A DNA stretch of 51,206 bases from Acidobacteriota bacterium (GCA_022826825.1 JAJDUD010000071.1:1-51206); one strand, 5' to 3'. Numbered from the stretch's first letter, positions 16,086 to 25,377 are shown. Numbers and translations are program-made. The notes: generated by a model from the letters alone, not told the origin.

Positions 16086-17663
16086 ATGACCACTCGCGTG
16101 GCATGGCTCTCCGCTCTGATCGGGCTTGCGGTTGCGCCGCCGCTCTTTGCCCAGACGGGGACCGAAGCCCAGCTCGAACGTGCCGCCGAACGGCGTTTCC
16201 GGAGTGCGGAGCAGTTCTACGCCGGCGGGCGCTACGGACAGGCCCTGCGCGACTTCGAAGCCATCCTGGACACCATGCCGGGGAGCCGGCTCGCCGATGA
16301 CGCGGCGCTCCGGATCGCGCGGCACCGCTTCGACGTGGAGGGGGACCCGGCCGCCGCGGAGGAGATGGTGGACCGGCTGTTCCGCGCGTATCCGGCCGGC
16401 GACTCGATCCCGGGGGCGCACCTGCTGCTCGGCGAGATCGCCACCCGGAGTCTTCCCCCGCGCCCTCGGGATGCCCTGGCCGAGTTCGAACGTGTCCTTA
16501 CCGCGGCCGGGTCCGCGGGCTCTCCCTGGTCGTTCGCGGCGCTCACCGGGATCGCGGCGATCGCATCCGACTTCATGGATGACCGGACGGTGGCGGGGGC
16601 CCTGCTCTCGGCGCTCCACGAGACGCGCTCCGCCCCGGCGTCCGCGCCCGAGCGGTTCCGCGCGCGGCTGCTGCTCGCCCGCACCCTCGCGCGGTTGGGC
16701 GAGTCGAACGGGGCCTTCGGTGAGGTGGCCGCGCTCCGCGCCGATCTGCTGCGGGTGATCCGGGAGGAGGCCGGGGCCGGCGCTGCGCCCACGAGCGGGG
16801 CGGGCGAAGCGTTCTCGGCAGCGGGGCTCGCGGAAGAAGCCCGTCAGCTCGCCACCCTCGTCTCCCGGTACCAGTCGCCGGGTGGTCCCGTCTGGAGTTT
16901 CGCGGGTGCGATTCAGCCACCACAGCGCCTCGACCGGCCGCTCCGGGTGCGCATCGAGGAAGGCAGTCTCCATGTTCTCGACCGGGACACCGACGAATTG
17001 CAGACGTTCACGCCGCAGGGCGAGTTCGAGGAGGCCATCGGCGTCGACGACCCCTGGGATCTCGCCTACGCCGATGACGGTGCGGGAAGCGGCGGCGCGG
17101 CGATGCCGGTGGTGGCGACGGAGGATGCGCTGATCGTCGGCGGAAACCTCATGACGCTGCGCCTCGAGAACGGCCCGGAACGCCTCCGCCGCATTCGCGC
17201 CCTCACCGTGACCCCCGAGGGCTACTGGGTGTGGGACGAGCGGGAGAAGGGCGTGTTCCGGTTCGCGCGATCGGGTCTCTATCTGGGGCGGGTGCCGCAT
17301 CCCCGGCTGAACGAGGTGCACCGCGTCGAGCGCCATCCTGCCGGACACCTCGTTGTGATCGAAGATCGGCAGGGAGTCCTCGCGTTCGACGCGGAGGGCC
17401 GGCGGATCTTCCACCTGACGCGCGATTCCGGCTTTCCGGAACCCGTCGACGTGGCCTTTGACGCCCTGGGGAACTTCTTCGTGCTGGACCGTGACGGCCC
17501 CACGCTCGGCGTCTTCGACCGGGACTTCACGTCGCTCGTCCGGCTTCAGGGAGATGCGTGGTCGCGCGGGGCGGTCCGCCGGCCCGTATCGCTCGACGTG
17601 GGTCCCGACGGGGTTCTCTACGTGCTCGACGAGTCCACGCGCGCCGTGGCGGTGCTCCGGTAG
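16086..17663 (+). CDS. Exported TPR / beta-propeller protein
   Basis: This 525-residue protein has a signal peptide at about 1-22 (ALIGLAVAPPLFAQ). The N-terminal half (about 30-270) is made of TPR-like helices (AEQFYAGGRYGQALRDFEAI, GAHLLLGEIA). The C-terminal half (about 285-525) has repeated strands like an NHL-type propeller (GVLAFDAEGRRIFHLT, PVDVAFDALGNFFVLDRDG, PVSLDVGPDGVLYVLDEST). No catalytic motif is seen. It probably acts as a periplasmic or surface scaffold with the PEGA and FHA proteins encoded next. A TACACT box lies at 16065-16070. Confidence 0.8.
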   Translation: MTTRVAWLSALIGLAVAPPLFAQTGTEAQLERAAERRFRSAEQFYAGGRYGQALRDFEAILDTMPGSRLADDAALRIARHRFDVEGDPAAAEEMVDRLFRAYPAGDSIPGAHLLLGEIATRSLPPRPRDALAEFERVLTAAGSAGSPWSFAALTGIAAIASDFMDDRTVAGALLSALHETRSAPASAPERFRARLLLARTLARLGESNGAFGEVAALRADLLRVIREEAGAGAAPTSGAGEAFSAAGLAEEARQLATLVSRYQSPGGPVWSFAGAIQPPQRLDRPLRVRIEEGSLHVLDRDTDELQTFTPQGEFEEAIGVDDPWDLAYADDGAGSGGAAMPVVATEDALIVGGNLMTLRLENGPERLRRIRALTVTPEGYWVWDEREKGVFRFARSGLYLGRVPHPRLNEVHRVERHPAGHLVVIEDRQGVLAFDAEGRRIFHLTRDSGFPEPVDVAFDALGNFFVLDRDGPTLGVFDRDFTSLVRLQGDAWSRGAVRRPVSLDVGPDGVLYVLDESTRAVAVLR

Positions 17664-17667
17664 CTCC

Positions 17668-19719
17668 ATGAGACTCGTCTCGACCGGGGCCGGGCTCGCG
17701 ATGGGTACGGTCCTGTTCGCTTTCTTCCCGGGCGTACTCGCGGCGCAGGAGCCGGCCGCCGCGGACCCGGTCGCCATTGCCGGCGACCTGCGGACCCTCC
17801 GTCCGCAGACGGGGAATCCTGATCTGGCGGTGGAGGCGGTGCTGGCCCTCACCGCGATTCTCGACCGGCTCGATGCGGCCCGCGACCGGGAAGGGCGTCT
17901 TCCCGAGATCGAGAACGAACTCTCCCTGCGGGCCCTCGAATACCGCGCGCGGGCCCACGTCACGCGTGAGTCTCCCGAACAGGCCTCCGACGACCTGCGT
18001 CTGTTGATCCTGGCGGATCCGACGTGGCGGCTGGACGTTACCGGCCTCTCTCCGGCGGTGTTGGACCTCTTCGAGGAGCAGCGAAGCGAACTGCTCGCCT
18101 ACCTCACCGTCTTTAGCGAGCCGGCCGGGGTCACCGTGTTCGTTGAGGACCAGCCCATCGGCGCCACGCCGCTGACCGGGCGGCCGGTGTTCGCCGGGCT
18201 CCTGACGATTCGTCTGGAGCGCCCCGGGTTTACGGCCTACACCGAACCGCGCCGCGAAGTGCTGGCGGGCGAGATGATCACGATCGAGCACGAGATGGTG
18301 CGCAGCCGTCCGGTGCTTTCCGTGATCACTTCTCCCCCGGGAGTCACGGTGCGGGTCGGAGGCCGCGTCGCAGGCGTCTCCGGTGGCAGTCTGCCGGAGG
18401 ACCTCCGGCCCCTGGTTCCGCCGCGCTTCGCGCGCGACGAGTTCTCGGCGCCTCTCCAACTCGGCAATCTGGAGACGGGAGCCAACGAGATCACCCTGGA
18501 GGCGCCCTGCCGGACCCCGTCCCGGTTCACGTTCCACGCCGACGAAGCCCGTGATTACCTGCCGCGGTTCGTGCGGCTTCGTCCTTCCACCGGAGGCCTG
18601 CGGATCGAGAGCGAGCCGAGCGGCGCGACGGTGGTGCTCGACGGCGAGGAACGCGGGGTGACCCCGCTCTCGTTCTCGGCGATGTGTTCGGGGGGACACG
18701 AGGTCGAGATCCGGCACCCCGCCGGCCGCTGCGCCCGTTCCGTCACGGTCTCGAGAGGCTCGCGAACCGCCGTTTCGTGCGAGGTATTGCCCGTGCTCGC
18801 GATGGCGCCGAGCGAGCCGGAGGAGATTTCCGACGCGGATCGCGCGGTCCGCCGGGTGCTGGAGGCGCGGGACGACTACTTCGTGGTGGATCGCGAGGAC
18901 GAACCCGACGCGCAGGCGCGGGTGCGGGTGCGGCTGCCGGAACCGGGAGCGGGGCCGGCGCAGGTCGAGTTCCTCGCCGCGGGATCCCGGACGCCGGACG
19001 TTGCCCCTTTCGACCGCTTCGCCCCCGCAAGTGCGGGCAGCGCGGCCGAGCGGCTTCTCACCCCGCCGACGCGACGCCGTTCGTGGGCCGGCATGACGGC
19101 GGTGGCGCTCACGAATTCAGGCGCGGAGAACGGGTCCGGAGGTCTCCGGGTCACGGGCGTCCATCCGGCGGGTCCGGCGGTGCTCGCCGGGGTGGAACCG
19201 GGAGACGAGCTTCGCGAGGTTGAGGGCCGGCCCCTGTCCGACGAACTCGGGCTCGCCGAGCTGGTCGCCAGCGAATCGCCGGACACGACGATCGACCTCG
19301 TCGTCCGGCGCGAGGGCAACGAGCGGCAACTGCGCCTCGTGCTCGCCGAAACTCCGGTCCTTCCTTCCCTGTCGGCGGGAAAATGCAACCGGCGCCTGGT
19401 CGAGCTGGAGGCGGACTTCGCGAGAGGCCGCAGCGACGCCACCCGGCAGCTCGAGGCGGGAATCTGCTGGATCCTGCTGGGGGATCCGGAGCGCGCCCTG
19501 GTCCGCTACCTGGCTGCGGCGAGGGCGGGGTCGGGGGCCGGCATCGGCGACGGGACCGTCCTCTATTACCGGGCGCTCGCCCTCGACGCCCTCGGAGAAC
19601 GGGCACGCGCCGCGCAGGCGTTCGAGGCCGCCGCGGCGGTGCCCGGCGCCACGCTGGTAACCCACGACGGACCCCTGCTCGCCCCCCTCGCGCTCCGCCG
19701 GCTCGGAACCGCGCGGTGA
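17668..19719 (+). CDS. Exported PEGA-PDZ-TPR protein
   Basis: From ATG 17668 this is a 683-residue protein with a signal peptide (about 1-27, FAFFPGVLAAQ). PEGA-type repeats appear around 150 (FSEPAGVTVFVEDQPIGATP), 215 (ITSPPGVTVRVGG) and 315 (IESEPSGATVVLDGEERGVT). A PDZ domain with VHPAGPAVLAGVEPGDELRE lies around 490-570, and a C-terminal TPR-like helical segment around 590-683. It is probably an envelope scaffold or a regulator of wall proteins. It starts five bases after the preceding gene, and its TGA overlaps the FHA ATG by one base. Confidence 0.82.
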   Translation: MRLVSTGAGLAMGTVLFAFFPGVLAAQEPAAADPVAIAGDLRTLRPQTGNPDLAVEAVLALTAILDRLDAARDREGRLPEIENELSLRALEYRARAHVTRESPEQASDDLRLLILADPTWRLDVTGLSPAVLDLFEEQRSELLAYLTVFSEPAGVTVFVEDQPIGATPLTGRPVFAGLLTIRLERPGFTAYTEPRREVLAGEMITIEHEMVRSRPVLSVITSPPGVTVRVGGRVAGVSGGSLPEDLRPLVPPRFARDEFSAPLQLGNLETGANEITLEAPCRTPSRFTFHADEARDYLPRFVRLRPSTGGLRIESEPSGATVVLDGEERGVTPLSFSAMCSGGHEVEIRHPAGRCARSVTVSRGSRTAVSCEVLPVLAMAPSEPEEISDADRAVRRVLEARDDYFVVDREDEPDAQARVRVRLPEPGAGPAQVEFLAAGSRTPDVAPFDRFAPASAGSAAERLLTPPTRRRSWAGMTAVALTNSGAENGSGGLRVTGVHPAGPAVLAGVEPGDELREVEGRPLSDELGLAELVASESPDTTIDLVVRREGNERQLRLVLAETPVLPSLSAGKCNRRLVELEADFARGRSDATRQLEAGICWILLGDPERALVRYLAAARAGSGAGIGDGTVLYYRALALDALGERARAAQAFEAAAAVPGATLVTHDGPLLAPLALRRLGTAR

Positions 19720-20342
19720 TGCAGCGGACCGGCCCGACGCCCGCGCTCTACGCCCTCGTCGTGGAGAACGTCCCGTCGGGCATGACTCCCGGAGAACGCC
19801 TCGAGCCCCCGGTTCGCTACGAGATCCAGAACCGCGAGACGAGCATCGGCCGCGCTCCCGAGTGCGCCATCCGCCTCGACGACATCTTCGTGAGCCGCAG
19901 GCACGCCCGTTTGGTCCTTCGAGACTTCGAGCTGCATCTGGAGGATCTGCAGAGCACCAACCAGACCCGCGTCAACGGAGCGCCGGTCCCCACCCGCGTA
20001 CGGATTCGTCCGGGAGACGTGCTGCTCTTCGGTGGGGCCCGCTGCCGCATCGAATCCACCACCGGCGTGGATGCGGCGGCCGCCGGGACCGCGTCCCCCA
20101 CCCCCCAGCAGGCCGCGCGAACCGAGGAGCCTGCCGCCGGCGAGACCGGGACGATGCCAACCGTTGCCGCCGCACCGGACGCACCGGCCGGCGAGGATGC
20201 GATGCCGTGGCCCCCGGCTGCACCACCGCGGCTCCATGTCGCCGGGCCGCTCCCGGGGGAACCCGGGCGAACGCGGTTGCGATTCCTGGCCGTGGTGGTG
20301 GTTGTGGCGGCGATCGTGGCCGCCGCGTGGTCCCTCCTCTGA
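19719..20342 (+). CDS. FHA-domain protein with C-terminal membrane anchor
   Basis: This 207-residue protein has an FHA phosphothreonine-binding domain at about 25-115: ETSIGRAPECAIRLDD, VSRRHARLVL, LEDLQSTNQTRVNG. A Pro/Ala-rich linker follows, and the last 20 residues form one hydrophobic helix (FLAVVVVVAAIVAAAWSLL). This is a tail-anchored topology with the FHA domain in the cytoplasm. It may link a Ser/Thr kinase signal to the two exported partners upstream. No kinase is encoded in the window. Confidence 0.88.
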   Translation: MQRTGPTPALYALVVENVPSGMTPGERLEPPVRYEIQNRETSIGRAPECAIRLDDIFVSRRHARLVLRDFELHLEDLQSTNQTRVNGAPVPTRVRIRPGDVLLFGGARCRIESTTGVDAAAAGTASPTPQQAARTEEPAAGETGTMPTVAAAPDAPAGEDAMPWPPAAPPRLHVAGPLPGEPGRTRLRFLAVVVVVAAIVAAAWSLL

Positions 20343-20344
20343 CC

Positions 20345-21256
20345 GTGCGGCCTCAGGCGGTCCCCCCCGGCGCCACCGTGGGAATCCTGGCGCCGGCAAG
20401 CCCGGTGCAGCTCCCCTGGCTCGAGGCCGGGGAAGCCGAACTGCGTCGCGTTGGACTCGTGCCTCGCCGGTCAGGGAATCTGCTGAAGCGGAGCGGGTAC
20501 ACCGCCGGGTCCGCCGCCGAGCGGACGGAGGATCTCCTCGAGCTGCTCGAGGACGAGGGGGTGAGCGCACTCTTCGGTGCGCGCGGCGGATACGGCTGTC
20601 TCGATCTCCTTCCCCTCATTCCGCCGGAGCGGATCCGCGAACACCCCAAGGTGCTCCTCGGAGGGAGTGACCTGACCGCCCTGCTGGCGCTCTGGTCGGG
20701 AGCCGGGGTTGTGTCCTTCCACGGCCCGATGGTCGCGCAGCAGATCGCCCGGGGCCCGTCGCGCTGGAATGCCGAGGAGACGCTCGGGCTGCTGCGGGCT
20801 CGGGGGCCCGGATTCGAGCTGCCCTGGCGGGATGCGGAAAGCCTCCATCCGGGGCGCGCCGAGGGGGTGCTGCGGGGCGGCTGCCTGTCGATTCTGGCGG
20901 CGCTCGCCGGGACGCCCTTCGCGACCTCGTTCCGGGGTGCGATCGCCGTCCTCGAGGACATCTCCGTCAAGCCGTACCAGATCGAGCGGATGCTGACCCA
21001 GCTCGCGCTCGCCGGACTGCTGGACGGGGTGAGGGGCATCATTTTCGGCCGGATGCCCGGCTGCACCCAGCATCCGGACCAGGGATACACGACGGCGGAA
21101 CTCCTCGCCCGTCTCAGCGAGCGGTTCGAGGTCCCCGCCGTCTTCGGCTTCGCGACCGGTCATACGGCCGACGACCCCTGCCGGACGGTCCCGCTCGAGG
21201 TGAGAGCCCGGATGGACGAGGACGGGCTGACGCTGCTCGAAGGCACCGTGGAGTGA
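20345..21256 (+). CDS. ldcA: LD-carboxypeptidase (S66 family)
   Basis: This 303-residue S66 serine peptidase has an N-terminal VGILAPASPVQLP, FGARGGYGCLDLLP, the nucleophile region GGSDLTALLAL, the Glu region VLEDISVKPYQIERML and a His region FGFATGHTADDPC. LdcA removes the terminal D-Ala from murein tetrapeptides in the cytoplasm. The GTG start lies three bases after the FHA gene. The stop overlaps the mpl GTG by four bases, pairing successive steps of peptidoglycan recycling. MccF-type immunity function is an alternative but less likely here. Confidence 0.9.
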   Translation: MRPQAVPPGATVGILAPASPVQLPWLEAGEAELRRVGLVPRRSGNLLKRSGYTAGSAAERTEDLLELLEDEGVSALFGARGGYGCLDLLPLIPPERIREHPKVLLGGSDLTALLALWSGAGVVSFHGPMVAQQIARGPSRWNAEETLGLLRARGPGFELPWRDAESLHPGRAEGVLRGGCLSILAALAGTPFATSFRGAIAVLEDISVKPYQIERMLTQLALAGLLDGVRGIIFGRMPGCTQHPDQGYTTAELLARLSERFEVPAVFGFATGHTADDPCRTVPLEVRARMDEDGLTLLEGTVE

Positions 21257-22704
21257 TCCACGGACTCCAGGCGGGTGACCGCCTGCACGTGCTGGGAGTC
21301 GCCGGAACGGCCATGGCCTCGCTCGCCGGGCTCCTGAACCGGCTCGGCTACCGGGTGAGCGGGTCCGATCAGGGGGCGTATCCCCCGATGTCCACCGTGC
21401 TGGATCGCGAGGGAATCGAGGTTCGGACGCCGTTCGGGCCCGGGAACCTCCCGGACGACTGCCGCGCGGTGATCGTCGGCAACGCGATCTCCCGCGGGAA
21501 CCCGGAGCTCGAGGCGGCGCTCGACCGGCGCCTCCCGCTCGTTTCCTTTCCGGAGACGCTCCGGGAGCTGGTTCTTCGGCGCCGCGTGCCGGTGGTGGTT
21601 GCGGGAACCCACGGAAAGACGACCACGACCTCGCTGCTCGCCTGGATCCTGCGGACGTCGGGACTCGACGCCGGGTTCCTGACGGGAGGCGTGGCGAACG
21701 ATCTTGGCGGAAGCTTCGCCCTGGGCGCCGCCGGGGAACCCTTCGTCGTCGAGGGAGACGAGTACGACAGCGCGTACTGGGACAAGGGCCCCAAGTTCCT
21801 CCACTACCTCCCGGAGGTAGCCGTCATCGGCAACGTGGAGTTCGACCACGCCGACATCTATCCCGACTTCGCGGCGGTCCGGCGGCAGTTCTCCTTCCTC
21901 GCCCGGCTGCCTCCGCGCCGCGGACTGCTGCTCCTCGGCGCCGATTCGCCGGCGGCCGCCGAGCTGGCCGAGGCTGCCCACACCACTGTGCGGACGTTCT
22001 CGGTCGCGGGCGGAGAGGGCCCGGCGGCGGACTGGGTCGCCGCAGTCCAGTCGAGCGGCCCGTCGGGAAGCCGCCTCCGGGCCACGTTTCGCGGCGAGGC
22101 GCGGCGGAACCTCCATGGCCGGTTCTGGGGCCGGGCCGCGGCGCGGAACGTCCTGGCGGCGGCGGCCGCCGCCGAGTGGCTGGGGGTCGAATGGGAGGCG
22201 ATCCGCGACGCGGTCCACGACTTCTCCGGGGTGGAGCGCCGCCTGCAACAGCTCGCCGCAAGTCCCGACGGCCGGGTGTTGGTGGTTCGGGATTTCGCCC
22301 ACCATCCCACCGCCGTCGAGGCCGTGCTCGAGGCGGGGTCCCGGCGCTGGCCCGCCGCGCGCCTCGTGGCGGTCTTCGAACCCCGTTCCTTCACCGCCCG
22401 CAGCGCCGTCTTCCAGGACCGTTTCGCCAAGGCGTTCCGGGGGGCGAACCGCGTGCTGCTGGCGTCGCCGGCCGGCGAGAGCCGGGGCCGCCGGCTGCCG
22501 GGAACGGCCTCGCTGGATCTCGACCGGCTGGCCTCCGACCTCGCGTCAGCGGGGATTCCGGCCGACGTGCTGCGCGATCACCCCGCGGTCCTCGAGCGGG
22601 TGGGCGAACTGGCCGGCGGAGACGAACCGACCGTGTTGCTGTTCCTCTCGAACGGCGACTTCGGCGGCGTCCCCGAACAGGCCGCGACACTCCTTCAGGG
22701 ATAG
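21253..22704 (+). CDS. mpl: UDP-MurNAc tripeptide ligase Mpl
   Basis: This 483-residue Mur-ligase-fold protein has an N-terminal Rossmann segment (LHVLGVAGTAMASLAGLLN), the ATP loop GTHGKTTTTSL, the metal/carbamate region EGDEYDSAYWDKGPKF that distinguishes Mpl from MurC, GNVEFDHADIY and DFAHHPTAVEAV. Mpl attaches recycled L-Ala-gamma-D-Glu-DAP to UDP-MurNAc. This fits LdcA just upstream and implies DAP-type peptidoglycan. GTG 21253 overlaps the ldcA stop. Confidence 0.93.
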   Translation: MIHGLQAGDRLHVLGVAGTAMASLAGLLNRLGYRVSGSDQGAYPPMSTVLDREGIEVRTPFGPGNLPDDCRAVIVGNAISRGNPELEAALDRRLPLVSFPETLRELVLRRRVPVVVAGTHGKTTTTSLLAWILRTSGLDAGFLTGGVANDLGGSFALGAAGEPFVVEGDEYDSAYWDKGPKFLHYLPEVAVIGNVEFDHADIYPDFAAVRRQFSFLARLPPRRGLLLLGADSPAAAELAEAAHTTVRTFSVAGGEGPAADWVAAVQSSGPSGSRLRATFRGEARRNLHGRFWGRAAARNVLAAAAAAEWLGVEWEAIRDAVHDFSGVERRLQQLAASPDGRVLVVRDFAHHPTAVEAVLEAGSRRWPAARLVAVFEPRSFTARSAVFQDRFAKAFRGANRVLLASPAGESRGRRLPGTASLDLDRLASDLASAGIPADVLRDHPAVLERVGELAGGDEPTVLLFLSNGDFGGVPEQAATLLQG

Positions 22705-22905
22705 CGGGACAGTCGGCCTGGAGGGCCGGCCCCCACCGGGAGAACTGGCCTCCGGTCGGCACAGCCCGCCAAAGGCGGGCGGACCGCGTACCGCACCTCG
22801 CGCAGAGAGCGCCGCCATTCGGCGGAGGAGCGTTTCCCTTGCGTCGCGCGGTTTCGCCTCGCTGCGCTCGGCGATGCCGGCCGGAGGCCGGCGCTCCCAA
22901 CGGTT
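22705..22905. repeat. Hairpin array between convergent mpl and secretin genes
   Basis: Successive palindromes are: CCCACCGGGAGAACTGG (22732-22748, a sequence shared with four other spacers), GCCCGCC-AAA-GGCGGGC (22764-22780) inside an outer CGGTC/GACCG pair, CCGCC-ATTC-GGCGG (22812-22825), then a full two-hairpin module (22855-22897) ending in GCTCC. There is no T-run, but the position suits transcription termination from both sides. Confidence 0.75.
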
Positions 22906-24555
22906 CTACCTTCTGACGATGTGCGGGAGCAGGCTGTCCCGGTCGAGGTCGGCGCGCCGCGCGATTCGCGGGGTGATCGTGAGGATGATGTCGGACTCCG
23001 TCAGGTTGTCGGTGTTCTGGCCGAACAGCCGCCCGATCACCGGGATGTCCGCGACTCCCGGCAAGCCGCTCAGACTGCTCCGGTCCTCCTGGCGGATGAG
23101 GCCGGCGATCATGCTGGTCTCGCCGTTCCGCAGGCGGAGGGTGGTCTCCACGTTCCGGTTCCCGAAGGTGGGCAACCCGGAATACCCGGTGCCCGACACG
23201 TTGTCGAGCCGAACCTTCACTTCCAGGGTCACGCTGTCGTCGTGGTGGATGCGGGGAAGCACCTCGATGCTGACCCCGACGTTCTCATACTCGAAGGTCG
23301 TGGTGGGCTGCTGGGCCAGTCCCCCGGTCGCGATCGGCGCGAAGGTGGTCACCGGGACCGGGACGCGTTCGCCGAAGTCCGCGATGGCGGCCTTGCCGTC
23401 CGAGGCGCGCAACTGCGGATTGGCCAGCACGTGGGTGTCGGTGTCGGCGCGAACGAGGTTCAGGATCGCTCCGGGAAGTCCGGCGATCTGGAGATTCCCG
23501 CGCTCGTAGGGGTTTTGCAGCACCGTGTCCAGACGGGGGGTCAGCGCCACCGAAACGCCCTGTCCGTCGGTCTGGGGCGAGAGCAGCGGAATCCCGTACT
23601 GCTCCAGGTGGGTCCGGTTCACCTCCATGAGCTCCACGTCCACTACCACTTCACCGGGACTCCGGTCGAGCGCCTCGATGATGCGTTGGGCCGAACGGAC
23701 CTGCTCCCAGGTGTCCACCATGGTGATGGAGTTCGTCCCCTCGTGCTGGGCGATCTGGCGGATTCCCAGCACGATGCGCAGGGTGTCCGCGGTCTGGGTG
23801 AGGTCCGCCGACGAGAGATAGAAGGTTTGCGCGATCTGCTGCTCGTACTGGAGACGCTTGTTCTGGGTGTCCGGCACGATGGTGATGAGGTGGGGGGACT
23901 CGACGCGGAAGAAGTGTCCGGTGGTCTCGGTGAGGCTGCGGATGGCGTCCTCGAAGGTTGATTCCTCCGCCTCGATCGAGACCGTCTGATCCACGAAGTC
24001 CTCGTCGAAGGCGACGTTCACCCCGGCGATCTCCCCGAGGGTCAGCAGGACATAGCGGAGGCTCGCGTCCCGGAACACGAAGCTGGCGGGCGCGCGCGCT
24101 TCCTCCGGGACGTCCAGGCCGAGCGGACGGGTCAGCGCCTCTTCCTTCAGGTCCGCGAGCGTCAACGCCCGCGCTTCCTCGGCCTGCTCCTGGACCGCCG
24201 CCTGGATCACCGCCAACCGGTCCCGGTAGGACGTCTCTTCCGGCGCCAGAATGATCGCCGCCCGGAAAGCGTCTTCCGCTCCCGCGTAGTCCCGGAGCGC
24301 GGCGAGGCGCTCCGCCTCCCGGGCGTGCTGTTCGGCCGCCCGCACCTTGGCGCGGGTCAGCGAGAGCCGGGCCGCCGAGTCGGAAGGATCTTCGGCCACC
24401 GCGCGGGCGTAGTGGACCACGGCATCGTCGTAGCGGCCGAGCCGTTCCGCCGTCTCGCCCGCCGTGAAGTGACGGCTCGTGGCGCAGCCGGCGAGGCCGG
24501 CCGCGAGGACGAGCACGGGGATGCGGAGGTCTCGGAGGAGGCCGGGGAACGTCAT
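22906..24555 (-). CDS. TPR-secretin lipoprotein
   Basis: From ATG 24555 this 549-residue protein begins with a lipoprotein signal (VLVLAAGLAGCATS). TPR-like helices follow (about 25-130), then an STN/AMIN-like domain (FRDASLRYVLLTLGEIAGVN), an N-domain and a C-terminal secretin region (VDVELMEVNRTHLEQYGIPL, LANPQLRASDGKAAIADFGE, LRNGETSMIAGLIRQE, VADIPVIGRLF). Secretins form outer-membrane gates in type II secretion and type IV pili. No pilus or T2SS gene is adjacent; the only neighbour is lolA, whose stop overlaps this ATG (ATGA). Confidence 0.9.
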   Translation of the reverse strand: MTFPGLLRDLRIPVLVLAAGLAGCATSRHFTAGETAERLGRYDDAVVHYARAVAEDPSDSAARLSLTRAKVRAAEQHAREAERLAALRDYAGAEDAFRAAIILAPEETSYRDRLAVIQAAVQEQAEEARALTLADLKEEALTRPLGLDVPEEARAPASFVFRDASLRYVLLTLGEIAGVNVAFDEDFVDQTVSIEAEESTFEDAIRSLTETTGHFFRVESPHLITIVPDTQNKRLQYEQQIAQTFYLSSADLTQTADTLRIVLGIRQIAQHEGTNSITMVDTWEQVRSAQRIIEALDRSPGEVVVDVELMEVNRTHLEQYGIPLLSPQTDGQGVSVALTPRLDTVLQNPYERGNLQIAGLPGAILNLVRADTDTHVLANPQLRASDGKAAIADFGERVPVPVTTFAPIATGGLAQQPTTTFEYENVGVSIEVLPRIHHDDSVTLEVKVRLDNVSGTGYSGLPTFGNRNVETTLRLRNGETSMIAGLIRQEDRSSLSGLPGVADIPVIGRLFGQNTDNLTESDIILTITPRIARRADLDRDSLLPHIVRR

Positions 24556-25283
24556 GGGCGGAGGTCCGATGCCGTCACCACATCCGTTCCCGGTGGGATT
24601 ATGAACGTGAACAGCGAGTCGTCGGGAGAGGCTCCGAAGCGGAAGCCGGTGAAGCGGAACGTGGTCCGGTTCCCTTCCACGTCTTCCGACTCGATCCCCT
24701 GGATCAGGCCGCTCTGGGCGTCGACCGTGAGCGACAGCGAGGTGATCTCTCCGTTCGCCTGCCGCGGGACGAGCGCGACCGTGCGCAGGCCGGGACCCGG
24801 CGAGTCGCTCGCCAGCAGCGCGTCGAAGTGATCGAGGATCGTGGCGTCCCCGGTCAGGAACTCGAGGGGATTCAGTCCGCCGGTTTCTCCGCCGGTCCCC
24901 CGGCCGTCGCTCCCGAACGCGCCCACCACGACCTGCTGGTCGGCCGGTACGTGGAACCAGGTGTTGGCGCCGTCGCTGACGAAGACCTTCGGCTCGGGCT
25001 CCTCGTAATCCCAGCGCATCCGGGCCGGCCGTTTGACCGTCAAGCGGCCGGTCTCCACCCGGTCGCGCCCGAAGATGCGGGGGGTAAAGCGCTGTTCGAA
25101 GCGCGCTTCGAAGTGGGGCAGGGACCGGTGGTGGGCTTCGACGCGTTCGATGAGTGCGACCGCTTCGGGATCGGGAGCCGGTCTTGAGGACGATGGGCTC
25201 CCCGGCTCTGCCGGCGCCGAACCGGTCAGACCGAACAGGACGAGCGAGACCGGGAGGATCCGCACACAAACGATTCGTCGCAT
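24552..25283 (-). CDS. lolA: Outer-membrane lipoprotein carrier LolA-like
   Basis: This 243-residue exported protein has a signal peptide (MRRIVCVRILPVSLVLFGLT). The LolA-type fold shows SLPHFEARFEQRFTPRIFGR, LTVKRPARMRWDYEEPEPKV, ADQQVVVG and a C-terminal beta-rich part (GNRTTFRFTGFRFG). LolA carries lipoproteins across the periplasm. It has a GGGAGAAGAG ribosome site and lies 18 bases after the tRNA-Ala gene. Translational coupling to the secretin lipoprotein suggests it serves that cargo. Confidence 0.9.
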   Translation of the reverse strand: MRRIVCVRILPVSLVLFGLTGSAPAEPGSPSSSRPAPDPEAVALIERVEAHHRSLPHFEARFEQRFTPRIFGRDRVETGRLTVKRPARMRWDYEEPEPKVFVSDGANTWFHVPADQQVVVGAFGSDGRGTGGETGGLNPLEFLTGDATILDHFDALLASDSPGPGLRTVALVPRQANGEITSLSLTVDAQSGLIQGIESEDVEGNRTTFRFTGFRFGASPDDSLFTFIIPPGTDVVTASDLRP

Positions 25284-25301
25284 GTTGGACTCTTCTCCCG
25301 G

Positions 25302-25377
25302 TGGTGGACGGCACGGGGATCGAACCCGTGACCTCGGCATTGCGAACGCCGCGCTCTCCCAGCTGAGCTAGCCGCCC
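25302..25377 (-). tRNA. tRNA-Ala (CGC)
   Basis: This 76-nt cloverleaf has acceptor GGGCGGC/GCCGTCC with the alanine identity pair G3-U70. The D arm is GCTC...GAGC, the anticodon stem CGGCG/TGCCG with loop TTCGCAA (anticodon CGC at 25344-25342), and the T arm ACGGG-TTCGATC-CCCGT. The encoded 3' end is ACCA. It reads GCG codons, common in this GC-rich genome. A TATACT box lies 22 bases upstream on the same strand. Confidence 0.97.

Noticed and set aside
22705..22905. Possible CRISPR-like array
   Set aside because: The palindromes differ in sequence and spacing, there are no regular repeats with unique spacers, and no cas genes are present.
25302..25377. tRNA-Ala as the integrase attachment site
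   Set aside because: It is 25 kb from the integrase, and no copy of its 3' end was seen near position 544-795.
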